64,000 bases of DNA from Boesenbergia rotunda (Eukaryota; Streptophyta; Magnoliopsida; Zingiberales; Zingiberaceae): assembly GCA_024364735.1 (NCBI GenBank), contig JAGFNQ010000299.1, positions 248,001-312,000 of the forward strand, given 5' to 3'. The number at the start of each line of letters is the position of its first letter. Within the stretch, counting starts at the first letter, position 1. Of this stretch, positions 1 to 11,597 are shown piece by piece. Under the pieces are notes generated by a model, which had not been told where the DNA came from, ran no database searches, and was given only the letters and a program-made list of their open reading frames with translations. The translations under genes were made by a program, and so were the position numbers.

Positions 1-614
1 ATTCAAATTTTATCTTGTATTAACTTTTGATTTCTATTTCCAAATACTCCCATACTTTAACTTTCCACTCACTTTAAAATAATCTCTAAAAAAATTACTT
101 TTAAATAAGTAAAAATTTTCTCAAATATTCCTAAAATCTTTAAATTCAACATGGACCTATGTTAGGCTCGCTTCCGGTTAGTCAACTCGGCCGACGCGGT
201 TGATCCGTATAATCCCAAATTATAGATAATTGGGCTGATTCAATGGTCCAGGGAAGTCAACTTGACCTCCTATTTGGATATTTTGACTTGGCTTTTCGCA
301 CACCGGAATACTAATGATGTAAAATACGGCAATTCGAAAATCCGGACCAGAAAATTTTTTTTTGAGATTTTTCCGGATGGGATCTAGGGTTTCCGGCCCT
401 ACGGGAGGAGCCTAAGGGGCTTTATTGTAAAAACATAAAACTTATCATGGGTTCGGGTAAACTCTTAAATTACGAGAAGGTAATTAACTTATCCTTAAAG
501 TTTTATTGAGATGGATTATATTAAATAAGAGGGTTCAATGGTTAAAATCCCTACCTTAAGGGTGGATGTGAGATAAGCCAAACATTGAGGGACTTTTTTG
601 TAAAAAGTCACCCC

Positions 615-621
615 TTATAAA
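615..621 (+). promoter_or_regulatory. TATA-like element in the LTR
   Basis: TTATAAA lies about 30 bases before a pyrimidine-rich, GC-rich leader that starts with CCCTAACGCAGCC. This is the arrangement of an LTR promoter at the U3/R boundary. No transcript evidence is available, so this is inferred from spacing only. Confidence 0.3.
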
Positions 622-2210
622 CCCTTTCTTTGTGTCTGAGCCCTAACGCAGCCACAGTCGACCCCTTCTCCTCTTCACGCACTAGCAGCCAACGCACGCC
701 CGATCTCTTTCGCCCGCGTGCCCTAGCCGCTGCCGGAGCCACGCCGACCCGATTCCCTTCTTCTTCTCCCCCTGCGCATGAACCCTAACCGCGCCTCTCC
801 CGATCGTGAGTCGAATCCGGCGCCGGCCATCGCGCCCCTGCCTCTCCGGTGAGCAGTGTCCCTCGCGAAGGTCATCCCAACAGCAAGCGTCCTCCTTGCA
901 TCTCCATTGTTCCTTCTTGGATCGTCGACGAGATCTCATCGCTCGACCTCCGGCGTAGGCAGGCTGACCGTCGGGAAGCAAGGAGCGGGATCGTGAGCCA
1001 TCTGTGCCTACGCACCTTCCCGTCTGGGTTGCGCCTAGCTATTGGCTGCGACGCCATGGAGTTCAAGCCAACTGATTGAGCTCACCGCCTGTGGTTGATC
1101 CACCCGCACGGAAACCAGGGCTGGACGATGGTGCGAATTCGGGTAAGCCCTAGAATTTGTTCCATAGATGTTCCGAATTTGATTGTTGAAGCTTGCCTTG
1201 TGGCGGAGTTCGTGAATTGGGGTTTAGGTTTGGATTCTTGCAACTCTTCTCCCTTCTTGCATTTGTTGATATTTGGTGTTGGGATTCTGCTACGAGGAGC
1301 TGAGTGAATTGCTTGGCTTCTGTTCTGGGCAGCTGTGGGAGAACGGGAGTGAGGTAAGGATCTGAATTACTATGTTGCTTGTACCTACGTGAGTGGCACT
1401 GCCCGATTCAAGTTGATTCGCGTGTGAATGCAGGTTTGGTCAAGGAATTCGGAATTTGGACTCCATTCCTTCATCTTCTGTTTCAAATCTACCGTGAGGT
1501 GTTGCTTAGAGCTGGGATTGGCTGCCCTCCCTCTTCCTGATATTGAGTGGTTGAATTCAGAGTAGGGAGGTGGCTGTTGGTGAAGATATAGGTAAGTGCA
1601 GCTATTAGTGTTGCTTTGGATGATGAAGTGTGTAGTTATTGTAGCTAATTCTTTCATTGTAATTACTGGAATTGAAAGAATAGTTTAGGTTTATGGAAAT
1701 TAATCAGTAGCTAAACATTGGGATTGGGTATTAATTATGTATGGGAACATTAACTGGTTGGAATTGAAAACCAACCTAACATAAACATTAATCTTAATTA
1801 CAGAAGCTAATTAAGAACCGATCAGTTAATTGGATAAGATTAACTGAAAAAGGAAATGATTAAGTTAACCCTAGCTTAATGAATTAGATGGGGGTTAATT
1901 CTTAAGGTGAACCTAATCCTAATTACATGGAGTAATTAGAAACATTTCTATTTAATTAAAAGTAATTAAATGGAAAGGGGCGGATTAGGTTAACCCTAAA
2001 ATGGATTAGGGAGTAATTAGCTAGTTACAAATTTCTATAGTAGCTAATTAAATCTGTCCTTGATACAGGGACTTGATTGATTATTATTGCTGATTATTGG
2101 CGGGTGGTTCTATCTCATTTGATACGGACTTCTACTCTTGGAGGCGGGTACCCTTTGACTTATCTTTTAGATATTGTCATATTGCTATGCATTGTCTGTT
2201 ATAGATAGCA

Positions 2211-3000
2211 GTAAGTTTATACGCTATCCTGAGATATTATGCCTGTCCTGGATACTTGTTAGTTATCTTTGAGTTATCATGTCTATACTGGATACTTGTT
2301 AGCTATCCCTGACTTATTATGCATGATCTAGATACTTGTTAGTTATCCCTGAGTTATATTGCCTGACCTGGATACTTGTTAGTTATTCCTGAGTCATTAT
2401 GCCTAGACTGGATACTTGTTAGTTATCTTTGAGTTATCATGTCTATACTGGATACTTGTTAGCTATCCCTGACTTATTATGCATGATCTAGATACTTGTT
2501 AGTTATCCCTGAGTTATTATGTCTGAACCGGATACTTGTTAGTTATCCCTGAGTTATTATGTCTGAACCGGATACTGGTTAGTTATCCCTGAGTTATTAT
2601 ATCTGAACTGGATACTTGTTAGTTATCCCTGAGTTATAATGCCTGACCTGGATACTTGTTAGTTATTCCTGAGTCATTATGTCTGTTCTGGATACTTGCT
2701 AGTTATCCCTGAGTTATCATGTCTGAACCGGATACTTGTTAGTTATCCCTGAGTTATTATATCTGAACTGGATACTTGTTAGTTATTCCTGAGTCATTAT
2801 GTCTATTCTGGATACTTGCTAGTTATCCCTGAGTTATCATGTCTGAACCGGATACTTGTTAGTTATCCCTGAGTTATATTGCCTGACCTGGATACTTGTT
2901 AGTTATCCCTGAGTTATTATGTCTGATCTGGATACTTGTTAGTATCCCTTAATTATTATGTCCGTTCTGGATACTTGTTAGTTATCCCTGAGTTATTATG
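2211..3000 (+). repeat. 40-bp minisatellite, about 19-20 copies
   Basis: The unit starts GATACTTGTTAGTTATCCCT and continues with GAGTTATTATGTCTGAACCG or close variants. It repeats head to tail with an almost fixed 40-base period from about 2211 to 3000; one unit near 2931 is a base short. Copies differ mainly in the last ten bases. Higher-order similarity is visible: the 2251-2340 block recurs at 2411-2500. No unit encodes an open peptide repeat. The array lies inside the candidate LTR. Confidence 0.9.
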
Positions 3001-4322
3001 CTGTTAGTTCCATACAGTATCAGGTAGTGTCATATCTAGATGTATGCTTAGAGATCGTGATGTATCTCCTGCCTTTGACCTTGAGGGATCTGTAGTTTTC
3101 GGCCAGTATACCTTGTAGGTTAACTGTATTTCCTGTTATAGGATTTCAGACTGAGACCTAGTATACTGAGGACTTGGGAGGGAGGTATGTGTATCTATCA
3201 TACACCATCCTTGCATTGTTGCATGCCGGCGATCAGCGACTCCCTTGTGGTTGAGCCTAATCGTTTTCCGGCACATGATATGCACACCCGGCCACTCATG
3301 GGTTAGTGGATACCGTAGCGTGTGTGCATTTGCTCTGTATTGCTCCGCTCAACCGCTCATGGGTAGTGGTTTTGGAGCGTGGTAGCAAGCAGGGATCCCT
3401 TCTCTTCCCATAGACCAGAGAAGATGAGAGAGATATCTCCCCCATATATATATGGGGCGGAGTGTTCACTCCACCAGCATCCTGTCCACTCGGTCACTCA
3501 GGAGCAGTGATAGCAGGGTGCGTACAGTGTCACAGCTCTACCCACTCGGCCGACACAGTATCGCCTGTCTCGGTGGCTTGACTGGTGTTAGGGGGTGACC
3601 ATGACATTGCATCATATGCATACGATGCATTGTGCACTTGATTGTATTTGCTGCATTTATTTGCTGCACTTGATTGACATGCATATACTGGATACCTGTA
3701 TACCTTGGTTTATATGTTATACTTGTTCCATAGGGATTTATTTCACCCTCTGCAGGATAGATGGATTCTGGTATGTATCTTTATTCAGTATCTTCAGTAT
3801 ACCCTTTCTTCCTATTGTTCATATGAGGTTGTATCAGCGTAGACTTCTATTGTTACTATAACCTACTATGCATATCTACTGGGTATTCGCTGAGTTTATG
3901 GACTCACACCGTTGCCATATGATTTTATTTCAGGTTGAGATATTTGGAGTCGCCAGAAGAGCCCAACAGCCAGTCCCTACCCATCGCGACGTCAGTGTTT
4001 TGTTTGTTGTACTTGGCGATGTATTTTAGTTCATATTTCCTTTAGGACTTTGTATATGTCTTGTGTGGGTTGTAGTGTGCCCTAAGGGGTTATTGTGTAT
4101 TGGTTGTTTCGTCGTAAGTCGGACCGGTCCGCAGTCAGGTATGATTTACTTAGTTGTCTGGTGTTTTTATGTTGTGTTTGTCTATTTTGGAGGCCTGAGG
4201 CCAAATATATACTGCGTGAGTTGTATGATTATTTGTATGTATGTGTAAATTGTCCGTCGGACAGGGAAGATGTTATCCGATTTTCTATTGGATCAGCGGC
4301 TCCTGGGTCTCGGGGCGTGACA

Positions 4323-5689
4323 AATGATCATTAGCCTGATCAAGTCGAGTTGGTTTTACTCAAGCAAGGACCATCTCATCGAAAGCTAAACCACATTCCT
4401 CAAGTACAACTCCTTGAATCTTCTTCCAACTGTTCAAAGTAGCTATCTTTTGATAGTCAAGTTTTTTTCTTTTCCGCTTGTATTTTTTTAATTCGAGAAA
4501 AGTTTGTCAAAGATTTCGGCTAAGGATTCAATTATTCAATAACTAAAACAAACATTCAACCGTTTGATTTATGGGTTGGCGAGGAAAAAAAATAAAATAA
4601 AATAAAATAGTTTGATGACTACCTCTTAAACCATAAATATAAAAAAAATATGTTAACTTAAAATCCAAATTTACAAGTACAAAGAATAACCGTTAAAACT
4701 ATTGTGAATTAGGGTTTAACACAAGAATTACCGACTTGAACCAAAAAGATTAAAAGAATTAAAATATAGTAAACTCTCCTTCCTTGACCGACACTGATAC
4801 CCTAATAATTCCTCATGCGACCAGACACTGTTTTTAGATCAGTTGGCAGACAAATAAACTTTGGATGATAGCAATTGGCTTCAAGACCTTTCTCCTTAAA
4901 ATAAGAAAAAACTCCTTTAAATGAGGGAAATTTAATTATTAAATCAAAAGCAATGATAAAAGGAGGGTGAGATAAGTCTTTGACCGAGTAATGGTCTTAG
5001 TCAACAATACATGAGCACGTGCTTTTCTGAATTGATGATATATAGAAAGGAGACATTAACACTGGTCAAAAAGTTTACAAAAAAACATTATCATTGCTTG
5101 CGTAGTGTTTGTGCTTGTTTTATTAGTTGATGTCGGATGGTAAATATTATTTTTTTTAAATTTACATTTTAGTTAATTTAAGACATGTCAAACCAATTAA
5201 ATCCGTAATGTAGTCGGACCATTAAACCTACGTTTAATTAGGAATAACATAATCTAATTTATAATATAATTTAATCTGTAATATAATTCAGTTCATATGT
5301 TATTTATTGACTTTGTAATCAAGATTATAATAATTTTATTAGCTTTTATAATATAAATTAATTACAATTTTAAAATTGTACTAATCAATCTTGTAATGTA
5401 ATCACGATTATATTACAAGATCAAATTTCACAATGAATTCATATATAACTAAAGTTTATCTTAATGGCCGTAATAGAGTTTCATAAGCATAACATTCTCA
5501 ATCTTTCTTCCTAAGAAATAACAAACAAAAAAGAAAAAAAAAATCTAAAATCTCCTATTTTTTAGCCTTGGAAATTCACACGCCCACACTGAATTTAATT
5601 GAGCACACATTTTTCACTCTATTTTTTTTAATTAACTTGCTTGAAAATTGTTTTAGGGCGATGAAGACTCGGTCAGCGGTAAATTTGCA
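4323..5689. other. AT-rich intergenic region, no gene seen
   Basis: AT-rich sequence with short homopolymer runs and an AAAAT microsatellite near 4590-4607. The flank at 4323 follows the LTR-like terminus. The last few hundred bases are presumably the 3' untranslated and terminator region of the minus-strand DUF1645 gene. I see no coding exon or RNA gene. Confidence 0.5.
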
Positions 5690-6670
5690 TCACCGCCGAC
5701 GGCGGAGGTCGCCCTTTAGGGTGAGCACTACCGAGTTGAATCGGAGGCACCCGAATATGCCTTGATGATGGCGGTACGGCCAACTCGTCTTCTTCCTCAG
5801 TTCTTCTGACGACTTTTCCCTCGCATTTTTATCCTCCTCGGCGGTCATTTTTCCGTCGGAAGAAAGCAGAGTGTACTTGTTCCGGGCGGCGCGTCCCTCC
5901 GACTCGGTCCGCAACAAAAGCAAGTCCCTCAGCCGCGCCCTCTTGCTCCCGCCGTCGCTTCCGGTGGCGGCCGGGTTCGGCAGACGGGGTGCGGCGGTGG
6001 TTGCCTCCGAAACAGAGGAATTGGAGGCCGCCGTTAAGAAGCTCCGAAGACGGGAAAAAGAGGCGGCCGCTGGATCCTTCCGCCGCTTGCCGCTACTTTC
6101 CCGCGTCGTCTCCACCATCGCTGCCGTGAAGGGGTCAAACTGGAAGTCGTCGCTCCGCCCGCGAGGCGACCACAGGCCGCGCGCGATGGGCTTGGGTGAC
6201 CTCGGCGACGAGGCGACGCTGCCGACCTCAGCCGGGTACTGGAGGCGAGGCGGCGGCTTCAGAGGCCGGATCATCCCTTCCTCGAAGAGCTCGTCGGCGT
6301 CGGCCAGCGAGCCTTGCTGTCCGCCACCACACCGCCCGCCAAAGTCAAAAGCGAAGGCCTCGCGGTCGTCGTTGCTAGGGCTGCCGCGGGACTTGGGCGT
6401 GCCGGGCTTCTCCTCCCAGTCGAAAGGCACGCCGGAGGATAAGGCGGAGGATAGAGGAGGGACAGCGTCGCCAGCGAAGTGGACGTAGACGGCAGAGGCG
6501 CCGCGCGTGGGGCTGGTGGGTGCGCTGTTGTAGTGGTAGAAGAGGTCGAAGGCCATCCGTGCGCCGCACTTGGGACTCGACGGCGCGCTCACGTAGGGGC
6601 TGCTGCACGCCTTCCCATCGAACTGGAAGCTCTCCACCGCCGCCGCCGCCGCCGCCGCCATCGCCCACAC
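5690..6670 (-). CDS. DUF1645 family protein (single exon, 326 aa)
   Basis: An uninterrupted minus-strand frame encodes 326 residues. Family hallmarks appear in order: two Ser/Pro motifs (SPYVSAPSSP at 24-33 and YNSAPTSP at 47-54), PFDWEEKPGTP at 82-92, and the acidic-to-basic motif ADELFEEGMIRPLKPPPRL at 125-143. A Ser/Arg/Lys-rich basic half follows. These match Pfam DUF1645, a plant-only family of soluble, mostly disordered proteins; rice members affect stress tolerance and grain size. No enzymatic motif or membrane segment is present. Two starts are possible: M1, or M4 just before the poly-Ala run (6661). The downstream ATG is equally plausible. The single-exon structure and strong GC content are usual for the family. 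The plus-strand ORF at 5871-6488 is its shadow. Confidence 0.85.
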   Translation of the reverse strand: MWAMAAAAAAAVESFQFDGKACSSPYVSAPSSPKCGARMAFDLFYHYNSAPTSPTRGASAVYVHFAGDAVPPLSSALSSGVPFDWEEKPGTPKSRGSPSNDDREAFAFDFGGRCGGGQQGSLADADELFEEGMIRPLKPPPRLQYPAEVGSVASSPRSPKPIARGLWSPRGRSDDFQFDPFTAAMVETTRESSGKRRKDPAAASFSRLRSFLTAASNSSVSEATTAAPRLPNPAATGSDGGSKRARLRDLLLLRTESEGRAARNKYTLLSSDGKMTAEEDKNAREKSSEELRKKTSWPYRHHQGIFGCLRFNSVVLTLKGDLRRRR

Positions 6671-6867
6671 ACACTCTCTCTCTCTGGCTTTTCAACGAGG
6701 AATTGAGAACGCTCTGCTACCTCTCACAGGCTTTTCATCAAGTACTTTATGGGGGACGCTTCTCTTACTTTTCTCCATGGCCTTCGAATTTACCGAACTG
6801 ATGGTGCCAAAAGGGTTCGTCCTAGCGTGTCCATGTCAATAGGATTTAAATCACAAACACTATTAAT

Positions 6868-7113
6868 TTGAAAAAAAATTGATTAATGGGATTTTTTTAA
6901 CCTCGGACGATCGGTCCGATTTCATGGAAATTTTTCACCGGCCGTCAGGATAAATCGGGAAACATTTACAGAGGACGGTCTAGAAGTCCAGCGTCTCAGG
7001 ATTTACGTCCCATTTGAAGAAAAAATTTCTATAAATATGTCGTAGTTGAGATCAAATCGTAAATATTTGAGATAGCGACTAATCACTTTACCGTTACATC
7101 ATAGTCCCGGAGG
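6868..7113 (-). mobile_element. tRNA-derived SINE, copy A
   Basis: Read on the minus strand from 7113, the copy has an A-box-like segment (TGATGTAACGGTAAAGTG) and a B-box-like segment (GATTTGATCTC). A unique body contains TGGGACGTAAATCCTGAGACG, and the copy ends in an oligo-T tail (6871-6878 on the plus strand reads A8). It is bracketed by a 16-base direct repeat differing at one position, CACAAACACTATTAAT at 6852-6867 and CACAAAGACTATTAAT at 7114-7129. That length is typical of LINE-mediated retroposition. Copies B-E lie at 18344, 55869, 61073 and 61497. The poly-T end recalls rice p-SINE1 in design, not in sequence. Confidence 0.75.
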
Positions 7114-7434
7114 CACAAAGACTATTAATCCGAGGAGGATAGAGAGATGACTTACATTGGCCGACAAAGAAAAATATGAAAAATCTTGTAGTGGATTTTA
7201 GTCAAAGGGGGATTTTTTATTTGCCTAGCACTAGTGGCGTAAAATTATTTATTTGGACAAATATATACATTGAATAATCAATGAATATTTAATGCTAATA
7301 TTTTTATTAAAATTAAGATTTAATATTTAGATTTAAGTTTAAAAAAATTAACACTACTACATACTCGCTGATTACTCACGAATGAAGGTGTAAAATAACA
7401 AAACTCTAAATAACAAAGACTTGCTATTTATTAT

Positions 7435-7822
7435 AAGAGTAATGATTGAGATAGTGAATTTGGGACAGTGAATGGGATAGTGAATGACGTGCAATTAATG
7501 TGTACACGTCCGATCGCCGATCGGATACCGCCGATGGCCTCTAATTATCATCCTGAATCAAACTATACCTTCGGAGGACGGTGAACTCGTCAGGATCGTC
7601 GGCAACGGTGAACCTATCGAAATCGACGGTCAATGATGCGAGATCGCAATTACGGTGATCCCCGATTGGTTCACCGTGCCCCCCAGGGTATAGTTTGGTT
7701 CGGGGCGACGGCCGAAGGCCGCCAGTAGTGTCCGATCGGCGATCGGACGTGTATACAATAATTGCCAAGTCATTCACTGTCCCATTTACTGTCCCAAATT
7801 CACTGTCCCTATCATTACTCTT
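7435..7822. mobile_element. MITE with about 90-bp terminal inverted repeats (full copy)
   Basis: The left end AAGAGTAATGATTGAGATAG and its continuation (GTGAATTTGGGACAGTGAATGG) recur inverted at the right end (7730-7822). Both arms reach an internal CGATCGCCGATCGG palindrome. Flanking ATTAT repeats lie at 7430-7434 and 7823-7827, a candidate 5-base target duplication that is ambiguous because the ends are AT-rich. The interior is GC-rich and has no real gene; the 78-codon minus ORF is incidental. Related or deleted copies occur at 37084-37225, 47203-47423 and 54013-55125. The superfamily is not assigned. Confidence 0.75.
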
Positions 7823-8212
7823 ATTATAATTTTCTAAGTTATGGTTTTGAATTAATCTTATTATTTAATTAAAAATCTGAATTTTTTATTATCAAAATCT
7901 ACTTGGTGAAATCAAAAATTAAATTATATTAATATATTTTCTTCTTTTGAACAAATTTTCAAGACTTATTAATAATTTTAACTTCTTATCTTTCAAATAT
8001 TAAAAATTTTAAAAATATAAATTTAAAAGATAAATCTATAATTAAAAAATTTAAATTTTAATCCAAAATTAAATTTTAAAAAATAATTTACCAATTCAAA
8101 AAAGATAATTTGAAATTATATTTTAAAAATTTTAATTTGATAATTTGAAATTATATTTTAAAATTTTAACTAAATAAATTTTCATCTTGAGATGAGATAA
8201 AATTTACACATC

Positions 8213-8214
<2 letters not shown>

Positions 8215-8249
<35 letters not shown>
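8215..8249. repeat. (TA)n microsatellite
   Basis: About 17 TA dinucleotides in an AT-rich tract (7860-8260) with no gene. It lies just upstream of the solo LTR target site. Confidence 0.95.
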
Positions 8250-8251
<2 letters not shown>

Positions 8252-9258
8252 TATTATCTTACTATTGTTAGTAGGAGCCCTAGAATCAATTATGTGATGA
8301 TTGACTAGGGGCATTTTGTATCATATTCTATCATTAATAAAGGTATGTTTGGTTATTATACTTACTTTGTATTCTGTGCTGAATGACTAAGTATAATAAT
8401 GTCCTTGTGTAGTAGGTTCTTATCTACATTATATCGATTGGTTGAATCGATAGTGAGATAATATAGACAACACTACACTAAATTATTCCTAGTCAAGCAT
8501 TAATATTCAGGGACAATATTAATGCATGGAGACTAGCATGTATGTCAACTGATGACTTGAGCTCACAAGTCATGGATAGGTGATATCAAGTTGACACATG
8601 GGTATACATTGGAGAATGTATACTGAATGACCCGCCATGAGAAAGTTTCATAGATTGTCATATGAGTGTCATAGACTTTCTCATGTGACTATTGGTATGA
8701 ATAGTCCTTAGACCTGAAGTCACTAAGGTTCCCTACATAAGGAGTTATGTACTTTGGTATCGTTAAACGTCACCCGTAACAGGGTGGACTATAAAGGCGA
8801 TCACTGGGTATGTAATGAATTATGCGGAGGGATGTGAGTGATGTAGATGGGATCTATCCCTCCCATATGACGGGAGTGATATCTGTGGGCCCCTTGATCG
8901 AGTAGGACTACTGAAACGCATGGTCATGCTCAAATGAGTCAATATGAGATATTGAGCTCATTTGTTTAAGTGAGTCTACTCGGGGATCAAGAAACACAAG
9001 ATTGATTGAGGATGACGCGGTCTATGCCTCATTGGTCAATCTAGATATCAAGGATAGAAGGACAAGGTCATACATTATCATAGTCACAGAGGTTTAGTCA
9101 GATCTCGACTTTTCTTATTACTTGGGTAGCAATGATGCATTGCTAGATGCCGCTCATTGCTTATGTGTCTAAAGTGTTTAGGCGCATTGCCAACGTCACG
9201 AGAACCTATTGGGTCACACACAAAGGACACAATGCTTCGGCAAAGTTGATCGTCAGAA

Positions 9259-9590
9259 CTGAGCCCGAGTTGGGAACTCGGGAGATCTAAGCCCGAGTTG
9301 GGAACTCGGGAGACATGAGCCCGAGTTGGGAACTCGGGAGGTCAATTCGGAGGTCAGTTCGGAGGACTCGAGTTGGGAACTCGAGAGAGACCGAGTCGGA
9401 ACTCGGCAGATCGAGTCGGAGCTCGACGGACCGAGTCGGAGCTCGGCAGACCGAGTTGGAGCTCGGCGGACCGAGTCGGAACTCGGTGGACTAGGTCGAC
9501 ACTCGGCAGACTAGGTCGGAGCTCAGCAGACTGGGTCGGGAGCTCGCCACTCAGGAGACTTGGTCGGGAGACCAAGTCGGAAGCCCGAGA
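9259..9590 (+). repeat. Palindrome-rich short tandem repeats inside the solo LTR
   Basis: Three units of GAGCCCGAGTTGGGAACTCG come first. They pass into about ten units of roughly 20 bases around ACCGAGTCGGAGCTCGGCAG. Each unit is itself partly self-complementary. Open frames on both strands across it are an artefact of the repeat. Confidence 0.85.
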
Positions 9591-9758
9591 GGCCCAGTCA
9601 GAATTGCATGAAGGAAAGAGAAAAGTCTCTCTTCATTGGATGAAAAGATTTTTTTCTTGCATGGGAAAAGATGAAGAGCCACATTAAAAGATGTGCTCTT
9701 TATTGGTAATAATGAAGGAAGCCAAAGAGACACAAACTTCTTCATATTCATGGGATGA

Positions 9759-9767
9759 TTATAAAAG
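9759..9767 (+). promoter_or_regulatory. TATA box of the solo LTR
   Basis: TTATAAAAG lies 20-30 bases before GGGTCTTGTAATTTTGGATG and a TCTTC-rich leader, the expected U3/R layout. It could still drive transcription into flanking DNA, which is inference. Confidence 0.5.
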
Positions 9768-10165
9768 AGGGTCTTGTAATTTTGGATGAGGTCTTCTTCT
9801 TGCCTCAGCTTTTTCCCTTCCCTTCCTCTCTTCTTCCTCTCCTCCCTTTTTGGCCAAAACCTTATTGTAAGGTTCTTGGTGTTCTGCGAGCTACCTCAAG
9901 TTGCTAGCACAACTAAGGTAGCTCTCCCGAAGTTGAGAGATTGTGTCCGTGTGGATACGAATAGAGGCACGGACGCTTGAACGTGCAAGAGATCTAGCAC
10001 ATCTTGGACGAGCGGGATAAACGAAGGGCACGCTCCAAAGGTATATCTTCTTTAGAAGTAGATGTAGATCAACTTTGTACGAGTTTTTCTTTCGCGTGGA
10101 TCGCTCGTGGGTTCTTGTTTCCGTTGTGTTTTTATGATTTTCTGCCGGGAGAACCCAACAACTAT

Positions 10166-10745
10166 TTAATTAAAAATCCGGACTCTTTACTAACCAACTC
10201 TCAATTGATTTGGTGAATGTCAAAATTAAATTACGTTAGTATCTTCTTTTTTTTCACAGCGATTTTTTTTTCAAAATTTATTAATCATTTCAACTTTTTA
10301 TTATTTGAATTCTAAAAATTCAGAAAATAAAATCACAAATCTTAAAAATACAAATTTAAAAGATAAATATATAATTACACATCTTAAAATTAAAAAAAAT
10401 CAATATTAATTCAAAATCAAAATTTTAGAAAATAATTTATTAAATTCAAAAAAAGAGATAATTTTAAATTAATAATTTCAAAATTATAATTTCAAATATT
10501 AATTAAATAAATTCCTATCCGGTTTATGTATATTTATGTGTTATATATATTACACCCGCAATGTGTGTGAAGGTTCGCTAGTATATAATTAAGGTTTGAA
10601 ATTATTCCAAATCAACTATAGTAAATTATAAAGAAATAACGTAACAGAATTATTTCGCACCATTTAGGTAGAAAATTCTTCAAATAACTATGTTTTTTTT
10701 CCTTAAAAAAGAGATATCACATCCAAGTTGATTTTGAAAATTACA
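10166..10745. other. AT-rich spacer, nothing recognised
   Basis: The sequence resembles the AT-rich stretch at 7860-8260 on the other side of the solo LTR, consistent with insertion into a low-complexity AT region. No exon, RNA gene or repeat with clear ends is visible. Confidence 0.5.
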
Positions 10746-10748
10746 TTA

Positions 10749-11111
10749 CACCCTGTTTGGAAAAGTATGGAATTGAATTTTGTATGTATTTTCAGGAAAG
10801 AATTGAGAAGGAATTGAATTTCAATTCCTTTCAAAACCCTCAAAATAAATCAGACCTAAACATCTCTGATTTGGGAAAGGAATTCACTTGAAAACATTAA
10901 ATTACCAAATCGCCCCCTAATAAAACAAATCAACCCTTTCATCGCCCTTCCCTCGCAGGATAAAATAGTAAAAATATAACAATTGAATTCAATTCAATTC
11001 TGTTTTTACAATTCATTCTAAACATGAGAATTGAAATTCAATTCCGGATGGAATTCAATTTCGGATGGAATTTAATTCAATTCCTTACTTAAAAGGTTTC
11101 CAAACATGGTG
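10749..11111. mobile_element. Tourist-like MITE (PIF/Harbinger type), 363 bp
   Basis: The ends CACCCTGTTTGGAAA and TTTCCAAACATGGTG are imperfect inverted repeats. TTA flanks both sides (10746-10748 and 11112-11114), the 3-base target duplication of PIF/Harbinger elements. The interior is rich in GAATTGAATTT/AAATTCAATTC, giving a hairpin-like structure without coding capacity. Confidence 0.7.
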
Positions 11112-11597
11112 TTAAAACTTAGGAGGCCTTAATACTCGAGCACCAAATTTGACAACATGCTATGATTAGCTAAGCATGCCCTAAAGACCAAGAGAAGTCG
11201 TCGATGCTAGCTTTTGAGTCCTGACAAAAGACGGGTCAGATTTCTACATCTAAATGTTAGTATATATAGACGACCAACTCGAGGATCCATTGATGACTAA
11301 TGAATTTATTAGTAGGCTAATGGTCAGTAGGCGATCGAAAGTGTCACTGGGAAGTAGTCGAATGGATCCTACCAACAAATTAAAGCTTTTCTTGCTATTA
11401 GACAGACCTGATGCATTCTCGCAAGACAGATAGTACTGATAGTTGCCGACAAATGGAGTTGAGTTCCTATGAGGGATTCAGGTAGTGTCTAGCAAACAGT
11501 TGAAATTAACGGTTGAACAAAACGGCAATAGAATCCATAGAGACACTTGCACACAATCTAGTGAATTAAAGAGAGAGAGAGACAGGAATTATATTAG

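Larger units (their letters stand above)
1..4322 (+). mobile_element. Partial long LTR (candidate Ty3/gypsy), 5' end outside window
   Basis: No conserved protein is visible over 4.3 kb. The block ends in GGGGCGTGACA at 4312-4322. This is the inverse of TGTCACGCCCC, the kind of palindromic LTR terminus seen in many monocot gypsy elements. A shorter sequence ending almost identically lies at 11880-12145. Inside are a TATA-like site near 615 followed by a GC-rich CCCTAA/CCTCTCC leader, a 40-bp minisatellite, and a 3' third rich in TATG and TTGT. Short ORFs at 682-1079, 3595-3861 and 4063-4334 match nothing I recognise. The matching TG start and target duplication are not seen, so the element probably begins before the window. 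A transcribed noncoding locus is the alternative. Confidence 0.5.
8266..10160 (+). mobile_element. Solo LTR, 1,895 bp, with perfect 5-bp target duplication
   Basis: The block starts TGTTAGTAGGAGCCC and ends GAGAACCCAACA. It is flanked by ACTAT at 8261-8265 and ACTAT at 10161-10165. No gag, pol, primer-binding site or polypurine tract is present, so this is a single LTR, probably left by recombination between two LTRs. Internal features are a CCGAGTCGGAGCTCGGC-type tandem block (9259-9590), a TATA box near 9759, and a polypyrimidine leader after it. The family (copia or gypsy) cannot be set from an LTR alone. The TGTTRG...CCAACA ends suit copia-type LTRs. Confidence 0.85.

Noticed and set aside
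682..1307. Coding exons in the GC-rich stretch near the window start
   Set aside because: Frames on both strands are similar in length and lack any family signature; the context suits an LTR leader.
2211..3000. CRISPR-like array
   Set aside because: Units are contiguous with no unique spacers, and the DNA is from a plant nucleus; it is a minisatellite.
5871..6488. 205-codon plus-strand ORF
   Set aside because: It is antisense to the DUF1645 gene; the open frame reflects GC-rich codon bias and its product has no family features.
9326..9687. Overlapping ORFs on both strands with repeated ELDG/SELGG text
   Set aside because: They are produced by a 20-base tandem repeat within the solo LTR.
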